64,000 nt of DNA, taken from NCBI GenBank assembly GCA_910576125.1, contig CAJTHM010000005.1, positions 1 to 64,000 on the forward strand. Direction: 5' to 3'. The notes under the pieces were generated by a model. The model searched no databases. It saw only the letters and a list, made by a program, of their open reading frames with translations, and was not told the DNA's origin. The position numbers were made by a program, and so were the translations under genes. Within the stretch, counting starts at the first letter, position 1, and each line of letters opens with the position of its first letter. The stretch is from Lachnospiraceae bacterium. Lineage in GTDB: Bacteria; Bacillota; Clostridia; Lachnospirales; Lachnospiraceae. Of this stretch, positions 1 through 8,922 are shown one piece after another.

Positions 1-2
1 CC

Positions 3-515
3 CTGCGCATGGTCAAAGTGCCGTTACCAGAAGGGAAGGAAGAAGTGCTCATCACAAATCTGCCATCGGAAACCTTTGACAGCCAACGGATTGCGGAATT
101 GTACCATATGAGATGGGGAATTGAAACGGCATACGAAACGCTCAAAGACCGTCTGCAGATAGAGAACTTCACAGGAACCAGGCCTGTTTTGCTGCTGCAG
201 GATATCTACAGCACAATCTATGTCAGTAACCTTGCGGAAGACATCATCCGTGACGCGGAAGCGGAGCTGGATGAGAAAGAAAAACACAGGAAGCATAAAA
301 TGATGGTGAACCGGACGTTGAGCATAGGGATACTGAAAAATGACCTGATTTATATCCTGTTGGAAACAGATGCGCAGAAACAGGACAGGCTGTTCCATCA
401 GATCTATGAAGACATCAGCAAAAATCTGGTTCCAATCAGGCCAGACCGTCATTACCACCGGACAAAGGGGCAGCTTGCGGGAAAATATTCAAACACGCAT
501 AAAAGAGCTTATTAA
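3..515 (+). pseudogene. IS4-family transposase, C-terminal part (cut by window edge)
   Basis: C-terminal portion of a DDE transposase of the IS4 type. The reading frame is open to the left edge of the window, so the ATG at base 9 is internal. The visible YREK signature of IS4 enzymes (Y-x2-R-x3-E-x6-K) lies at about residues 32-46 and contains the last catalytic Glu. The protein ends in a basic tail. Two strong hairpins follow the stop. The rest of the gene lies outside the window, so intactness cannot be judged. Confidence 0.85.
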
Positions 516-593
516 ACAACAAAGTTATAGCGCATTAGATTGTTTTGCCTGATAATTACAGTATAAAACCGTCAAATGGTAAGACTGACTCCT

Positions 594-652
594 AGAACAA
601 TACCGGATGTCTTTATCCCATGAATGGGTGTAAAGACATCCGGTATTGTTCT
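594..652. terminator. Long perfect inverted repeat, bidirectional terminator-like
   Basis: Perfect 22-bp arms at 594-615 and 631-652 surround a 15-nt loop that itself contains CCCA/TGGG. T-rich sequence follows on the plus strand. It lies 80 bp after the transposase stop and could end transcription in both directions. Confidence 0.6.
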
Positions 653-700
653 TTTCCTTAAGTTAATGACATTGTGGAAGATGAAGGGTTTTAGAAAGGG

Positions 701-736
701 AACCGCCCACGGTCTGAAGGCTGTGGGCGGTTTTTT
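701..736 (+). terminator. Rho-independent terminator
   Basis: Arms AACCGCCCAC (701-710) and GTGGGCGGTT (723-732) form a GC-rich stem directly followed by a T run. Confidence 0.8.
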
Positions 737-1375
737 ACGGACGCAGATTTAAAAGTGCATATTAAAAACAGAAAATTGGAACAGACAGAAATTATGTCAC
801 GGATATTTTTTTAAAAGTGCATGTTAAGGGAAGGGGATATATTTTTTTGTAAAAAGTTTGTTTTGAGGTATGAAAGCAGCGTTTCCAGAAAAAAAGTATA
901 TGGTGGTAGTCTGCTGTGTTGAAAAATTGGATGAAAGCAGAAATCAGACTGGTTAGGAAAACAGTATTTCAGTATGTCCTGCCTGTCATGCTGAACAATG
1001 GGAAATTTTGAAAAGACTGTAAAGGGGGAGCATTTCAGAAAACCATATCTATGTAGGAAGAAATACACAGGTTGCAGACCGAGCCGGCATAACAGCAGCA
1101 ATAAATTCAAGTGATAAAGAAAAGTACAATGATAGTTGCGAATCACACGCAGCTGATAAATTCCAGTAATTGCAAAAATTGGACTTGTTGGAATAATTGT
1201 GTTGCATGAGGAATAGTTACAATTTCAATCAAATTTAACCGCTGATATACATTGGCAATTTCAAATTTTTAGTAAAAATTCACTTCCAGTTCACAACTGA
1301 TTGGAGAATCAGCGGTATCATAAGCTTCCTTGAAAGAGAGGGCGGTAAAAAATTTTGATTATATGGAGGCAGCTT
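737..1375. other. Intergenic stretch upstream of the first integrase
   Basis: No convincing gene; the minus-strand open frames here lack family features. A near-identical 16-bp direct repeat (TTTAAAAGTGCAT-A/G-TTAA) occurs at about 749-764 and 811-826. An inverted repeat, ACCGCTGAT at 1238-1246 and ATCAGCGGT at 1308-1316, lies upstream of the integrase ribosome site. Confidence 0.4.
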
Positions 1376-2524
1376 ATGGGCAAAGATAATAAGAGAAGAG
1401 ACAGCAAAGGCCGTATATTGAGGACAGGTGAACAGCAGAGACAGGATGGAAAGTTTATGTATGCCTACCGTGGCAGAGACAATAAGATGCACTATGTTTA
1501 CAGTTGGAAACTGGAGCCGACTGATAAACTGCCGGACGGTAAAAGGGAATGCAAAGCATTGAGGGAACTGGAAAAAGAGATTGAAAAATCCCTCAATGAA
1601 GAACTGGCATACCACGGTGGAGATGTCACGGTACTGGAACTGGTTGAGAGATATATTTCAATCAAAACAGGGGTAAGGCATAACACCCTTGCAGGATATA
1701 AAACAGTTGTCAACATACTGAAGAAAGAAGAGTTTGGCAGCCGGAGGATTGATTTGGTAAAACCGTCAGACGCCAAACTCTGGCTGATAAAGCTACAGTC
1801 AGAGGATAAGAGAAGTTACAGCAGTATCCATAGTATCAGAGGTGTTGTGCGTCCTGCCTTTCGTATGGCGGTTGAGGATGACTTAATCAGGAAGAACCCT
1901 TTCGACTGGGAACTTGCAACAGTGTTAATCAATGACAGCGTGAGAAGGGAAGCTGTTACACCAAAACAGGAAAGATTATTTTTGGAGTTTATCAAAAATG
2001 ATAAGCATTACAGACAGTACTATGAGGGTATGTATATACTTTTTAAAACTGGCATGAGAGTATCGGAATTTTGCGGCCTGACGCTGTCAGACGTGGATAT
2101 GAAAGGACGGAAGATACATATAGATAAACAGTTGCAGCGTACAAGAGAGGGAAAATATATGATTGCAGACACCAAGACTACATACGGCGAGCGTTATCTT
2201 CCAATGACGGAAGAAGTTTACCAGTACTTTAAAAAGCTGATAGCCAGACGCAGAAAAGCAAAGGTGGAGCCAATGGTGGATGGTGTAGGCGGCTTTCTGG
2301 TACTGGATAAAAACGGTATGCCGTACCTTGCATTACATTGGGAAAAGCGGTTCGAGTATGCTCTGGGGAAGTATAACAGGACATACAGGGAAGAACTGCC
2401 AAAGATAACGCCGCATGTATGCAGACATACCTATTGTAGTAACATGGCAAAGTCAGGAGTAAATGCAAAGACTTTACAGTACCTCATGGGTCATGCCGAC
2501 ATTGCCGCCATAAAACCAGAATGA
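1376..2524 (+). pseudogene. int: Tn916-type tyrosine recombinase (integrase 1), C-terminally truncated
   Basis: Site-specific integrase of the Tn916 group. The N-terminal arm-binding domain (about residues 1-75, beginning MGKDNKRRDSKGRI) and the core-binding SAM-like domain are present. So are most of the catalytic domain: the first Arg in GMRVSEF, HVCRHT, and the GHAD box. The protein then leaves the family at IAAIKPE and stops, losing the stretch that holds the catalytic Tyr, so it should not cut DNA. The start at 1376 follows GGAGG at 1365-1369; an upstream TTG at 1355 lacks a ribosome site. A tnpV gene begins 13 bp downstream, which places an element junction at about 2505-2520. Integrases 2 and 3 in this window are close relatives. 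Confidence 0.9.
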
Positions 2525-2537
2525 GGAGATTAACAAA

Positions 2538-2921
2538 ATGGATAAATTGAAAAAACATATTTATGATGAGAATAATGGACTTCATTATACGTTGGTAGGC
2601 GACTACTACATCCCGGACTTGAAGCTGCCGGAGGAGAACCGCACCATCGGACGCTACGGGCGGCTGCACCGGGAATATCTCAAACAGGAACACCCGGCAC
2701 GGTACAGCTCCCTTATCCTGACCGGGAAATTGTGGACATACCTTGCCGACCTGAACGAGCAGGCGGAGGAACGGCTGGACTTAATCATGGAGCAGATGAA
2801 AGCCGCCGAGGGAGTGACCGAGGAACTGAAAGCCCGGAACCAGCTTGAATGGGTAGGCCGGATGAACAATATCCGCAACCGGGCGGAGGAAATCATAAAA
2901 AGTGAGATGATTTATTTATAG
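2538..2921 (+). CDS. TnpV family transposon-encoded protein
   Basis: Small protein (127 aa) of the TnpV family found in clostridial mobilisable and conjugative transposons; its biochemical role is not established. The recognisable core is the stretch around YTLVGDYYIPDLKLPEE, followed by a charged helical region (residues about 60-100) that probably forms a coiled coil. A clear ribosome site (GAGGAG) precedes the ATG. A second, diverged copy lies at 30543-30893. It sits immediately after the broken integrase 1, so it belongs to the element that fused there. Confidence 0.85.
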   Translation: MDKLKKHIYDENNGLHYTLVGDYYIPDLKLPEENRTIGRYGRLHREYLKQEHPARYSSLILTGKLWTYLADLNEQAEERLDLIMEQMKAAEGVTEELKARNQLEWVGRMNNIRNRAEEIIKSEMIYL

Positions 2922-2975
2922 ATATGTGGTAGAATTATTTTAGACGATAAATTGGGATTTTTGGAGATATGTTCT

Positions 2976-3389
2976 ATGCTTTTATTACAAGAATATGTGA
3001 ATGACCCATGTGGTACTTTAAGTATTCCATATTGGAAATCAAAAGAACTCGCTGTGCCCCAAAATATGAAAATAATTCATGATAGAGATAAATCCGTTAC
3101 AAAGCAAAGGCATACTTGTGTAGACCATGAGGAAAAAGAACGTATCAACCGCCAAAAACATGGAATCTCTTTTGAAACGGCTTCATACGTTTTTCGGGAT
3201 GAACATTGCATAGAGATGTATGATTTCGAGCATAGTATGGAAGAAGACCGTTATATTGCAATCGGTATGGTTGGCGATTTATTGTTTGTTGTATTTACCG
3301 AGCGAGGGGAGAATATCCGGTTAATCTCCGCAAGATTGGCAACGGAAAGTGAAAGGAGGCTTTATTATGACCAAAACTTTTACAATTAA
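2976..3389 (+). CDS. Chimeric frame: GNAT N-terminus joined to BrnT-like toxin
   Basis: One open frame that seems to join two genes. Residues 1 to about 45 (from MLLLQEYVNDPCGTLSIPYW to MKIIHDRD) resemble the N-terminus of a family of GNAT acetyltransferases. Residues from about 55 (EEKERINRQKHGISFE) to the end match a BrnT-type RelE-fold RNase toxin, including the KHG motif, the GDLLFVVFTERG strand and the LISAR motif. GGAG at 2962-2965 supports ATG 2976. The natural BrnT start seems to have been replaced, so the toxin is now read from an acetyltransferase leader. A 183-bp antitoxin-position gene overlaps its 3' end by 23 bp, which is typical toxin-antitoxin spacing. Toxin function of the fusion is uncertain. 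Confidence 0.65.
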   Translation: MLLLQEYVNDPCGTLSIPYWKSKELAVPQNMKIIHDRDKSVTKQRHTCVDHEEKERINRQKHGISFETASYVFRDEHCIEMYDFEHSMEEDRYIAIGMVGDLLFVVFTERGENIRLISARLATESERRLYYDQNFYN

Positions 3390-3549
3390 GGATGGCCAGG
3401 TTCCTACGCCGGAACAGTTGGAGGAAGTCAGGGCGGCGGCCAAGCGGGAAATTCAATTTGATGAAGATTCCCCGGAACTGTCCCCGGCAATGTTTAAGGC
3501 GTTCAGATGTTCCGTGGCACAGCGCAACAGAAATAAGAAGAACGCATAG
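3367..3549 (+). CDS. Putative antitoxin partner of BrnT-like toxin
   Basis: Small protein of 60 residues in the BrnA position, overlapping the toxin frame by 23 bp and preceded by AAAGGAGG (3352-3359). It has a polar N-terminus, an acidic middle (EIQFDEDSPELSP) and a basic C-terminus. I infer the antitoxin role from position; the short sequence alone does not prove it. Confidence 0.55.
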   Translation: MTKTFTIKDGQVPTPEQLEEVRAAAKREIQFDEDSPELSPAMFKAFRCSVAQRNRNKKNA

Positions 3550-3669
3550 CAACTCTGTTACGAATCAAGAGCGCACTGTTCCGGACATTCCGGCGTATAC
3601 CCCTAAAAATTGAATCTGAACCACTCCAAATGCCGTTGCATGGACCCAAAACCAAGCAACGGCATTTCC

Positions 3670-4320
3670 TTATCTCCGCTTCATCCTGCTCAATGGTGAA
3701 TCCTTATATGCCGGAGTTTTCTTCATAACATTCTTCAGAACCGTGCGCTCCTGCTCCGACAGCTTCTCATACCAGATTTGAAGCTGCGTACAAATGAGGG
3801 CGGTGAACACATCCAGACAGGAACCCGGCACAGCCAGTGCCTTCTTTGCGTCCTTGATTAGTTTCATGGCATTGGAGTCGTCTGGCGCACTGTCCGTATC
3901 GTCCTTGTGCGCTTCCCTTATGGCATGGAGGATAGTGTTCCAAGTCCGGTGCGTGACCTGACAGAAATAATTTTCTTCCTGTATCTGCATGGCTTCCAAC
4001 GCCTTTAAAGCGGTATCTTCCTCTACCGGCTGATATTGGGAAAGGACTTGCTCCCGCAGGACTTCCAGAAGGCTGTTGAAGTTTTGGAAGTGGGAAGTGG
4101 CGACACCATCCACATAAATTTCTGTGTCTGTCATTAAGGTAACGAAGTCCTCATGTGTGGCAATCTCACACAGGAGCCGGTTATTGATACGCCCGCTTTT
4201 TAACAGTTCCACCATACTGTCACTCAAATGTAACTCTGTAAGTTCCGTGTCTGGATAGTTCCGGTTCTCTGTCAGGCAGAGAAGATAGTCCGTTGACACT
4301 CCGTAAAACTTTGCCAACAA
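3670..4320 (-). pseudogene. XRE-type regulator lacking its N-terminal HTH
   Basis: The frame begins inside an XRE helix-turn-helix domain: LAKFYGVSTDYLL is the usual last helix of that fold. It continues as a roughly 190-residue C-terminal region with no recognisable fold. There is no plausible start codon with a ribosome site; the frame stays open upstream into unrelated sequence. I read it as a 5'-truncated regulator gene from a mobile element, left behind at a recombination junction near 4320. Confidence 0.7.
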
Positions 4321-4748
4321 AAATGTCCTATGATAAATGCGAACCTTCGGTTCACATAGCAGTTCATCGATGGATTATTCAAGGGAGCGATAGCTCACTT
4401 TATCGAAATGACCGGCCTGTATGGGATATGCTCCCCGGCGATGTAGCGCAACGACTTCCGGCAGGGAAACGGAGGAACCCTGACCGCAACGAGCGTACCA
4501 AGGGGAGCGAAACGCCGCCAAAGACGAGGGCAGGAACGACAGCAGAGGGAACCGGCAAAATGAACACCGAAACGATACCGAAACACAACAATCTCACAGG
4601 GCGTAGTCTGCCCTGTCCGTAATACCAAGGGGGATTATGGGGCGGCTCTGCGGCTCAAAATCGCCCCGAAACGCTACACAAAAAAACTCTACCCGCCCAT
4701 TCCGGCTGTTACCGCTGAATCGGGCGGTTTTTCTATGAAGGAGGCACT
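4321..4748. other. Non-coding stretch at element junction
   Basis: No convincing gene. The sequence is G/A-rich and looks like the leader region found before replication genes in MobL-type clostridial elements. The plus-strand open frame here has no coding character. The only functional site I can name is the ribosome site GAAGGAGG just before 4749. Confidence 0.35.
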
Positions 4749-4957
4749 ATGCCGAGAATGTCAAAAAAGCGGAAGAAAGAGCTTGCTTTCTTCCAATGGA
4801 AATTTATTTCCGTTTATGACCGGGGCGCAGAAGCTACAATGGACTCTGCCGGAAATGCCAGCATGAATGTAAGCAGAGTTTCCGGGCTGTCATTATCGAC
4901 TGCCCCCGTTACCAATCCAAACGAGCCAAAAGGAGGACGCCACCGAATGAATTGTGA
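4749..4957 (+). pseudogene. Small Cys-rich mobile-element protein, frameshifted
   Basis: The first frame opens MPRMSKKRKKELAFF. From about 4830 the matching continuation is in another frame, which reads a Cys-rich segment (NGLCRKCQHECKQSF) and ends at TGA 4955-4957. In intact relatives as I remember them these parts form one protein of about 60-70 residues with four Cys, probably a zinc finger. A one-base loss near 4820-4832 would explain the break. The 3' end overlaps the next start by 11 bp. Confidence 0.6.
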
Positions 4958-5285
4958 ATTTATGATAGCCAGCACATCCCTGCCGCCCTGTATGCCACTC
5001 CCAAAGGCAATGCTCCGGCTTCCGGTCAGTAATACGGCAAAGGTCATGTATGCCCGCCTGCTGGATGAAATCCTGACAAGGGGAACCGAGGACAGCAACG
5101 GGATTCTGTTTATCCGCTTCCCCGTCAGGGAGATAGCGGCGGCGCTCTCCCGAAGCCCCCAGACCTGCAAGCGTTCCCTGGACGAGCTGGAACAGGCCGG
5201 GATGATTATGCGTGTCCGTCAGGGAATCGGGGAGGTCAGCCACATCTATATCCTGCTCCCCAAGGAGGACGCTGCCCATGAATGA
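4947..5285 (+). CDS. RepA-like winged-helix protein
   Basis: A 112-residue protein whose body (LPVSNTAKVMYARLLDEIL, then FPVREIAAALSRSPQTCKRSLDELEQAGMI) matches the winged-helix core of RepA_N-type replication initiators. I chose ATG 4947 because AAAGGAGG lies just upstream and the frame upstream belongs to the frameshifted Cys-rich gene. It is shorter than full-length initiators, so it may be only a DNA-binding module. It overlaps the following gene by 8 bp, in a tight operon with the other transfer genes. Confidence 0.6.
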   Translation: MNCEFMIASTSLPPCMPLPKAMLRLPVSNTAKVMYARLLDEILTRGTEDSNGILFIRFPVREIAAALSRSPQTCKRSLDELEQAGMIMRVRQGIGEVSHIYILLPKEDAAHE

Positions 5286-5588
5286 GAAGCTGGAAAAACT
5301 GAATCAGGAGATTGAAAAGACCGAAGCAAGGCTGCGGAGGGCGGAGCATATGGAAGAAAAGCATTCCAAGAGAAAATGCTGGAACACCAGATAAAGACCC
5401 TGAACCGGAAGGAACGGACGCACCGGCTCTGCACCAGAGGGGCAATGCTGGAAAGCCATCTCCCCCACCCGGAATCCGTGACGGATGGGCAGGTCAGCAC
5501 CATCTTAAAAGTCCTGTTCTGCCGGAGTGACACCAAACGTCTTGTGGAACAGGTTCTTGCAGAAAACTGGAAGGAGGACGCAGAATGA
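5278..5588 (+). pseudogene. DUF3847-like small protein, frameshifted
   Basis: Frame one reads MNEKLEKLNQEIEKTEARL and stops after 38 residues. The expected continuation (MLEHQIKTLNRKERTHRLCTRG and onwards) is in a different frame to TGA 5586-5588. Together they match the layout of the DUF3847 family: a coiled-coil start, then a KxRTHRLxTRG motif. A single missing base near 5355-5362 restores the frame. The gene overlaps both neighbours (8 bp and 4 bp), so it was part of a polycistronic transfer module. Confidence 0.7.
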
Positions 5589-5908
5589 AATTTTCAAAAA
5601 GCGAGCTGGATATTATCTACCAATATGCCGCACCAACCAAGGAGGAAACCCTTGCGGGCATGAATGAAATCGTGCCGGTGATAAAAGACTTATTGATAAA
5701 GGCAATCGTGGAGAACGCCATCCGGAAACTGGAAAAGATACCGGAGCCGGAGTGCAGCCAGTTTGTTGCCGCAACAAAAGCACGGTTCCTTGCAGAGCGT
5801 GACAATTCCATCCGCTAGCGGCTTGCGGCGGCAAAGGCACAGGAGCCAATCATGCAGGGCATGACCTGTCAGGAAAGGAACGCTTTCACCCGGAAACCCG
5901 CCACATGA
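5585..5908 (+). pseudogene. TTRAP-family transfer-assisting protein with in-frame amber codon
   Basis: The frame begins MKFSKSELDIIYQYAAPTKE, typical of the TTRAP (transposon-transfer assisting) family. It hits TAG at 5816-5818 but continues in the same frame with family-like sequence (RLAAAKAQEPIMQGM) to TGA 5906-5908, which overlaps the next ATG by 4 bp. The TAG stands where CAG (Gln) is expected, a one-base change. Either the gene is newly inactivated or the 77-residue product suffices. Confidence 0.75.
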
Positions 5909-6099
5909 TTACACTGGAAGTACAGAAAGATTGCTTTGTCGGCTTTAAGGGGGAGCGGTTCCGTTTCTATCTCTCCGATGAGGGCTATCGGAACGCAAAG
6001 CACAGTGAACAGGAGGGGGAAATCAGGATAAAGAGCCATGCCGCCGTTGTTGCCGGGAAACTCTATCCTGACAAAAAGCCCAGACAGCAGAAACGGTGA
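5905..6099 (+). CDS. Small conserved mobile-element protein
   Basis: A 64-residue basic protein (starting MITLEVQKDCFVGFKGERF) in the same operon, overlapping the true end of the TTRAP gene by 4 bp. Its strand-rich start suggests a small beta domain. I do not recognise a named family, but the position is consistent with transfer modules of MobL-type elements. Confidence 0.6.
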   Translation: MITLEVQKDCFVGFKGERFRFYLSDEGYRNAKHSEQEGEIRIKSHAAVVAGKLYPDKKPRQQKR

Positions 6100-6375
6100 A
6101 AAAGGCAGAAAAACGGAAAGCCGAAAAACTCCCCTCTGAAAGAGGGCGCAATTATACACCACTTAGGGAAGTGGTGCATTGCGCCCTGCCGGGAGCGTCC
6201 TGCGGACAGCAGATGATTTCCGTAGATTTCCAATCTGCTCCAATCATCACAGGGGAAGCTACACTTCCCCTGCGCTGGCTCCGCCAGCTACCCCTTTGTA
6301 TACTTGTCGCCTAAAAGTTCTTTGCGTTGTAGGCTGCTTTCACGCAACAAGTTCTATAATTTTATCCTGATGAAA
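6100..6375. repeat. Hairpin-bearing non-coding region before the HTH cassette
   Basis: An imperfect long hairpin at 6144-6186 combines GGGCGCAA/TTGCGCCC outer arms with a perfect CACCACTT-AGGG-AAGTGGTG inner stem. No gene is evident in the rest of the stretch. Such structures occur near transfer origins or as attenuators; the choice cannot be made here. Confidence 0.5.
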
Positions 6376-6442
6376 ATGGAAAGTGTGCTTGACATTTGTA
6401 ACAGTTATGCTATAATGAAATCATGGAAAGCAAACTTTCCAT
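6376..6442 (+). promoter_or_regulatory. Promoter with palindromic operator for the HTH/membrane cassette
   Basis: TTGACA (6389-6394), 16-bp spacer, TATAAT (6411-6416). A perfect palindrome ATGGAAAG-CAAA-CTTTCCAT lies at 6423-6442, over the expected transcription start. A further half-site ATGGAAAG lies at 6376-6383, just before the -35. This layout suggests autorepression by the HTH protein encoded immediately downstream. Confidence 0.8.
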
Positions 6443-6458
6443 CAGAAAGGAGGTTCGC

Positions 6459-6662
6459 ATGAAAAATCGATTGGAAGATTTGCGAAAGCAACGGGGAATC
6501 AAACAAGAAGATTTGGCTAACGCATTGGAAGTATCACGACAAACAATCGGTTCTTTAGAGAATGGGCGTTATAATCCATCTATTCAGTTAGCATTTAAAA
6601 TTGCTCGGTATTTTGATATGAGTATTGAAGAAATTTTTATTTATGAGGAGGAGTCAAAATGA
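6459..6662 (+). CDS. Small XRE-family (YgzD-like) regulator
   Basis: A 67-residue single-domain HTH protein: RLEDLRKQRGIKQEDLANAL, then EVSRQTIGSLENGRYNPS (recognition helix), then DMSIEEIFIYEE. It has the size and ending of YgzD/Cro-type stand-alone regulators. The start at 6459 follows AAAGGAGG; the in-frame ATG at 6423 lies inside the operator and is rejected. It overlaps the membrane-protein gene by 4 bp (ATGA). It probably represses its own promoter, judging from the palindrome upstream. The cassette is more A/T-rich than the surrounding transfer genes, so it is probably cargo. Confidence 0.85.
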   Translation: MKNRLEDLRKQRGIKQEDLANALEVSRQTIGSLENGRYNPSIQLAFKIARYFDMSIEEIFIYEEESK

Positions 6663-7081
6663 AAGAAAAAAAGCCATTTGTCATTGAAATTTTAGTGGGT
6701 ATCGGGTTAGTATGTGTGAGTTTTTTTGTTAAAGCTGACTACTATTCGGCTATGATTTTCTCTATGGGTGTTGGAATCATGGCTACTTCTATCGTACAGA
6801 TCATCCGTATCACTTATTGGCAAAATCCTAAACGATATGCAGAATATGAAGCAAAAAAGAAGGAAGCCCATATCAATAGTGTTGATGAAAGAAAACAATA
6901 TTTACGAATGAAAGCCGGTCATGTCACCTATCAAATCATGACATTTTCTTTACTCATCCTGTCGCTTATACTTGCATTGGTTAGAGTAGAAGTATGGATA
7001 ATAGCGATGATATTCTTACTTTTTGTTCTTCAATGGCTGGTAGGAGTTATCGTGTTTCATATGTTGGAAAAGAGGATGTAA
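6659..7081 (+). CDS. Membrane protein co-transcribed with HTH regulator
   Basis: A 140-residue protein with four predicted membrane segments (about residues 7-24, 30-50, 94-112, 117-135) and a charged cytoplasmic loop (residues 55-90). Small membrane proteins of this size often follow YgzD-type regulators. No catalytic motif is visible, and function is unknown. Confidence 0.7.
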   Translation: MKEKKPFVIEILVGIGLVCVSFFVKADYYSAMIFSMGVGIMATSIVQIIRITYWQNPKRYAEYEAKKKEAHINSVDERKQYLRMKAGHVTYQIMTFSLLILSLILALVRVEVWIIAMIFLLFVLQWLVGVIVFHMLEKRM

Positions 7082-7207
7082 CAGTGACCCAAATATAATA
7101 AAAATAACTAAATACCCACCGCCTATTAGCGGCACACCCAAGCAGGAAATCTGAAAAGGTATCCTGCTCTTTTTTGCCCGGAATCCGGGAGAAAGGAGGG
7201 CGCACAC

Positions 7208-8797
7208 TTGCCATGCCTGCACTGTAAAATCACCATCATCAAGCGGAGCAGCAATGAATCCGCTGTTTCTGCCGCCGCCTACCAGAGCGGCGAGAAGCTG
7301 TTCTCTGAATATGACCAAGAACAGAAGTATTATCCCTACAAGAACGAAGTCACCCACAAAGAAATCATGCTCCCGCCCCATGTGCCGCCGGAGTATGCAG
7401 ACCGCAATACTTTATGGAATTCTGCCGAAGCGCAGAAAAAACAATGGAACTCCCAGCTTGCCCGGAGGTTCGTGCTTGCCATCCCAAGGGAAATCCCATC
7501 GGAACAGCACGCCGACCTTATCCGTGACTACTGCCGGGAGTTTTTTGTTTCCAAAGGCATGATTGCCGACTTCGCCATCCACGACAAGGGGGACGGGAAC
7601 CCCCACACCCATATCCTGCTCACCATGCGGGCGATGGACGAAAAAGGGAAATGGCTCCCCAAGAGCCGCAAGGTATACGACCTTGATGAAAACGGCGAAA
7701 GAATCCGGCTCCCGTCCGGCAGATGGAAAAGCCACAAGGAGAACACCGTGGACTGGAACGACCGGAAGTACGCCGAAATCTGGCGGCAGGGATGGGCGGA
7801 CACGGCCAACCGCTATCTGGAAGCCAATGACCGCCCGGAACGGCTTGACCTGCGCTCCTATGCCCGACAGGGGATTGATAAAATCCCCACCGTCCACATG
7901 GGGCCAGCCGCCTGCCAGATGGAGAAGAAGGGAATCCAGACCAGCATCGGCAACCTGAACCGGGACATCAGAGCCGCCAACTCCCTCATGCAGTCCATCC
8001 GCCAGATGGTGCGCCATTTAAAAGGCTGGATTGCCGACTTAAAGGAGAAAAAGGCCGCTTTTCTGGAAGCGTTGGAGCAGGCCAGGGAGCCGACACTCCC
8101 GGAACTGCTTTTTCAGTATCTGGAACTGCGGGGCGGGGAACGTGCCGACTGGACTTCCAGAGGGAAGCTGAAAGGAACCGTTACCGACTACAATAAAGTG
8201 CAGGCGGCCATGGACTTCCTGCGGAAAAAAGGAATCTCCACCGTGGAGAGCCTTGACACCCGGCTGGACGAAATCAGCAAGGCCGCCGTTTCTGTCATGG
8301 AGAGCGTGAAAAAAAGCGAGAAGCGTATCAAAGCCATCGACACCATGCTGTCCTACATTGACAAATACGAAGCCAACAAGCCAGTCTATAAGGAGTATGC
8401 CGCCATCGGCTGGAAGAAGAAAAAGGAGCAGTTTGCGGAGAGCCCCCGGGAAGAACTGGACGCTTACCATGCCGCTATCCGGTATTTGAAAGCCAGCCTC
8501 AAAGGCAATACCTACTCCCGCAAAGATTTGGAAGCGGAACGGGAACAGCTTGCTTCTGCCCTGCCGGAACAGGGGGAGGAGCTGGAAGCGGTGCAGGCAG
8601 ATGTAAAAGTGCTGCGGGATGTGCGCCGCTGGCTCAACCAAGTGTTGCCATCCGAGCAGTACCGCCAGACCGCCGAGCCGGGGAAGAAACCGTCCGTACA
8701 GGGGAACCTGAAAGGGCGGCAGGAACGCATCCGGCAGGAGCAGGCAGAGAAACGCCAGCCGCCCCGGACACAGAAACAACAGAATATGGAACTTTAA
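7208..8797 (+). CDS. MobA/MobL-family relaxase
   Basis: Conjugative relaxase of the MobQ (MobA/MobL) family, which nicks the transfer origin and stays bound to DNA through a Tyr. It starts MPCLHCKITIIKRS from TTG 7208, the only start fitting the ribosome site GGAGG at about 7195. An early Tyr lies in AAAYQSGE (about residue 25). The metal-binding triad lies in HDKGDGNPHTHILLTMR (about residues 125-141). The rest is a long helical C-terminal region with coiled-coil character (residues 250-520). At 529 residues it is of normal length and appears intact, although neighbouring transfer genes are broken. It needs a partner transfer system elsewhere to move DNA. Confidence 0.92.
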   Translation: MPCLHCKITIIKRSSNESAVSAAAYQSGEKLFSEYDQEQKYYPYKNEVTHKEIMLPPHVPPEYADRNTLWNSAEAQKKQWNSQLARRFVLAIPREIPSEQHADLIRDYCREFFVSKGMIADFAIHDKGDGNPHTHILLTMRAMDEKGKWLPKSRKVYDLDENGERIRLPSGRWKSHKENTVDWNDRKYAEIWRQGWADTANRYLEANDRPERLDLRSYARQGIDKIPTVHMGPAACQMEKKGIQTSIGNLNRDIRAANSLMQSIRQMVRHLKGWIADLKEKKAAFLEALEQAREPTLPELLFQYLELRGGERADWTSRGKLKGTVTDYNKVQAAMDFLRKKGISTVESLDTRLDEISKAAVSVMESVKKSEKRIKAIDTMLSYIDKYEANKPVYKEYAAIGWKKKKEQFAESPREELDAYHAAIRYLKASLKGNTYSRKDLEAEREQLASALPEQGEELEAVQADVKVLRDVRRWLNQVLPSEQYRQTAEPGKKPSVQGNLKGRQERIRQEQAEKRQPPRTQKQQNMEL

Positions 8798-8868
8798 ACA
8801 GGCACTTGTTTTGTGATTGGAAATCGCTGGCAGGTGCTTTTTCATTTTGAACAAGATGGATTTACAGA

Positions 8869-8899
8869 CAACGTGAACGACATTGTGTCGCTCACGTTG
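8869..8899. repeat. Strong hairpin between relaxase and primase genes
   Basis: Arms CAACGTGA (8869-8876) and TCACGTTG (8892-8899) enclose an inner CGACA-TTG-TGTCG stem, with one mismatch between them. No T run follows, so it is more likely an RNA-processing or attenuation structure, or a protein site, than a terminator. Confidence 0.6.
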
Positions 8900-8922
8900 G
8901 GATTATCAGGAGGGAACGCCTA

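Noticed and set aside
811..1615. Two minus-strand frames around integrase 1
   Set aside because: Phe/Leu-rich translation of A/T-rich non-coding DNA, or antisense to integrase 1.
8039..8854. 271-codon open frame antisense to the relaxase gene
   Set aside because: Lies wholly opposite a well-supported relaxase, with no ribosome site or family features; a codon-bias shadow in GC-rich DNA.
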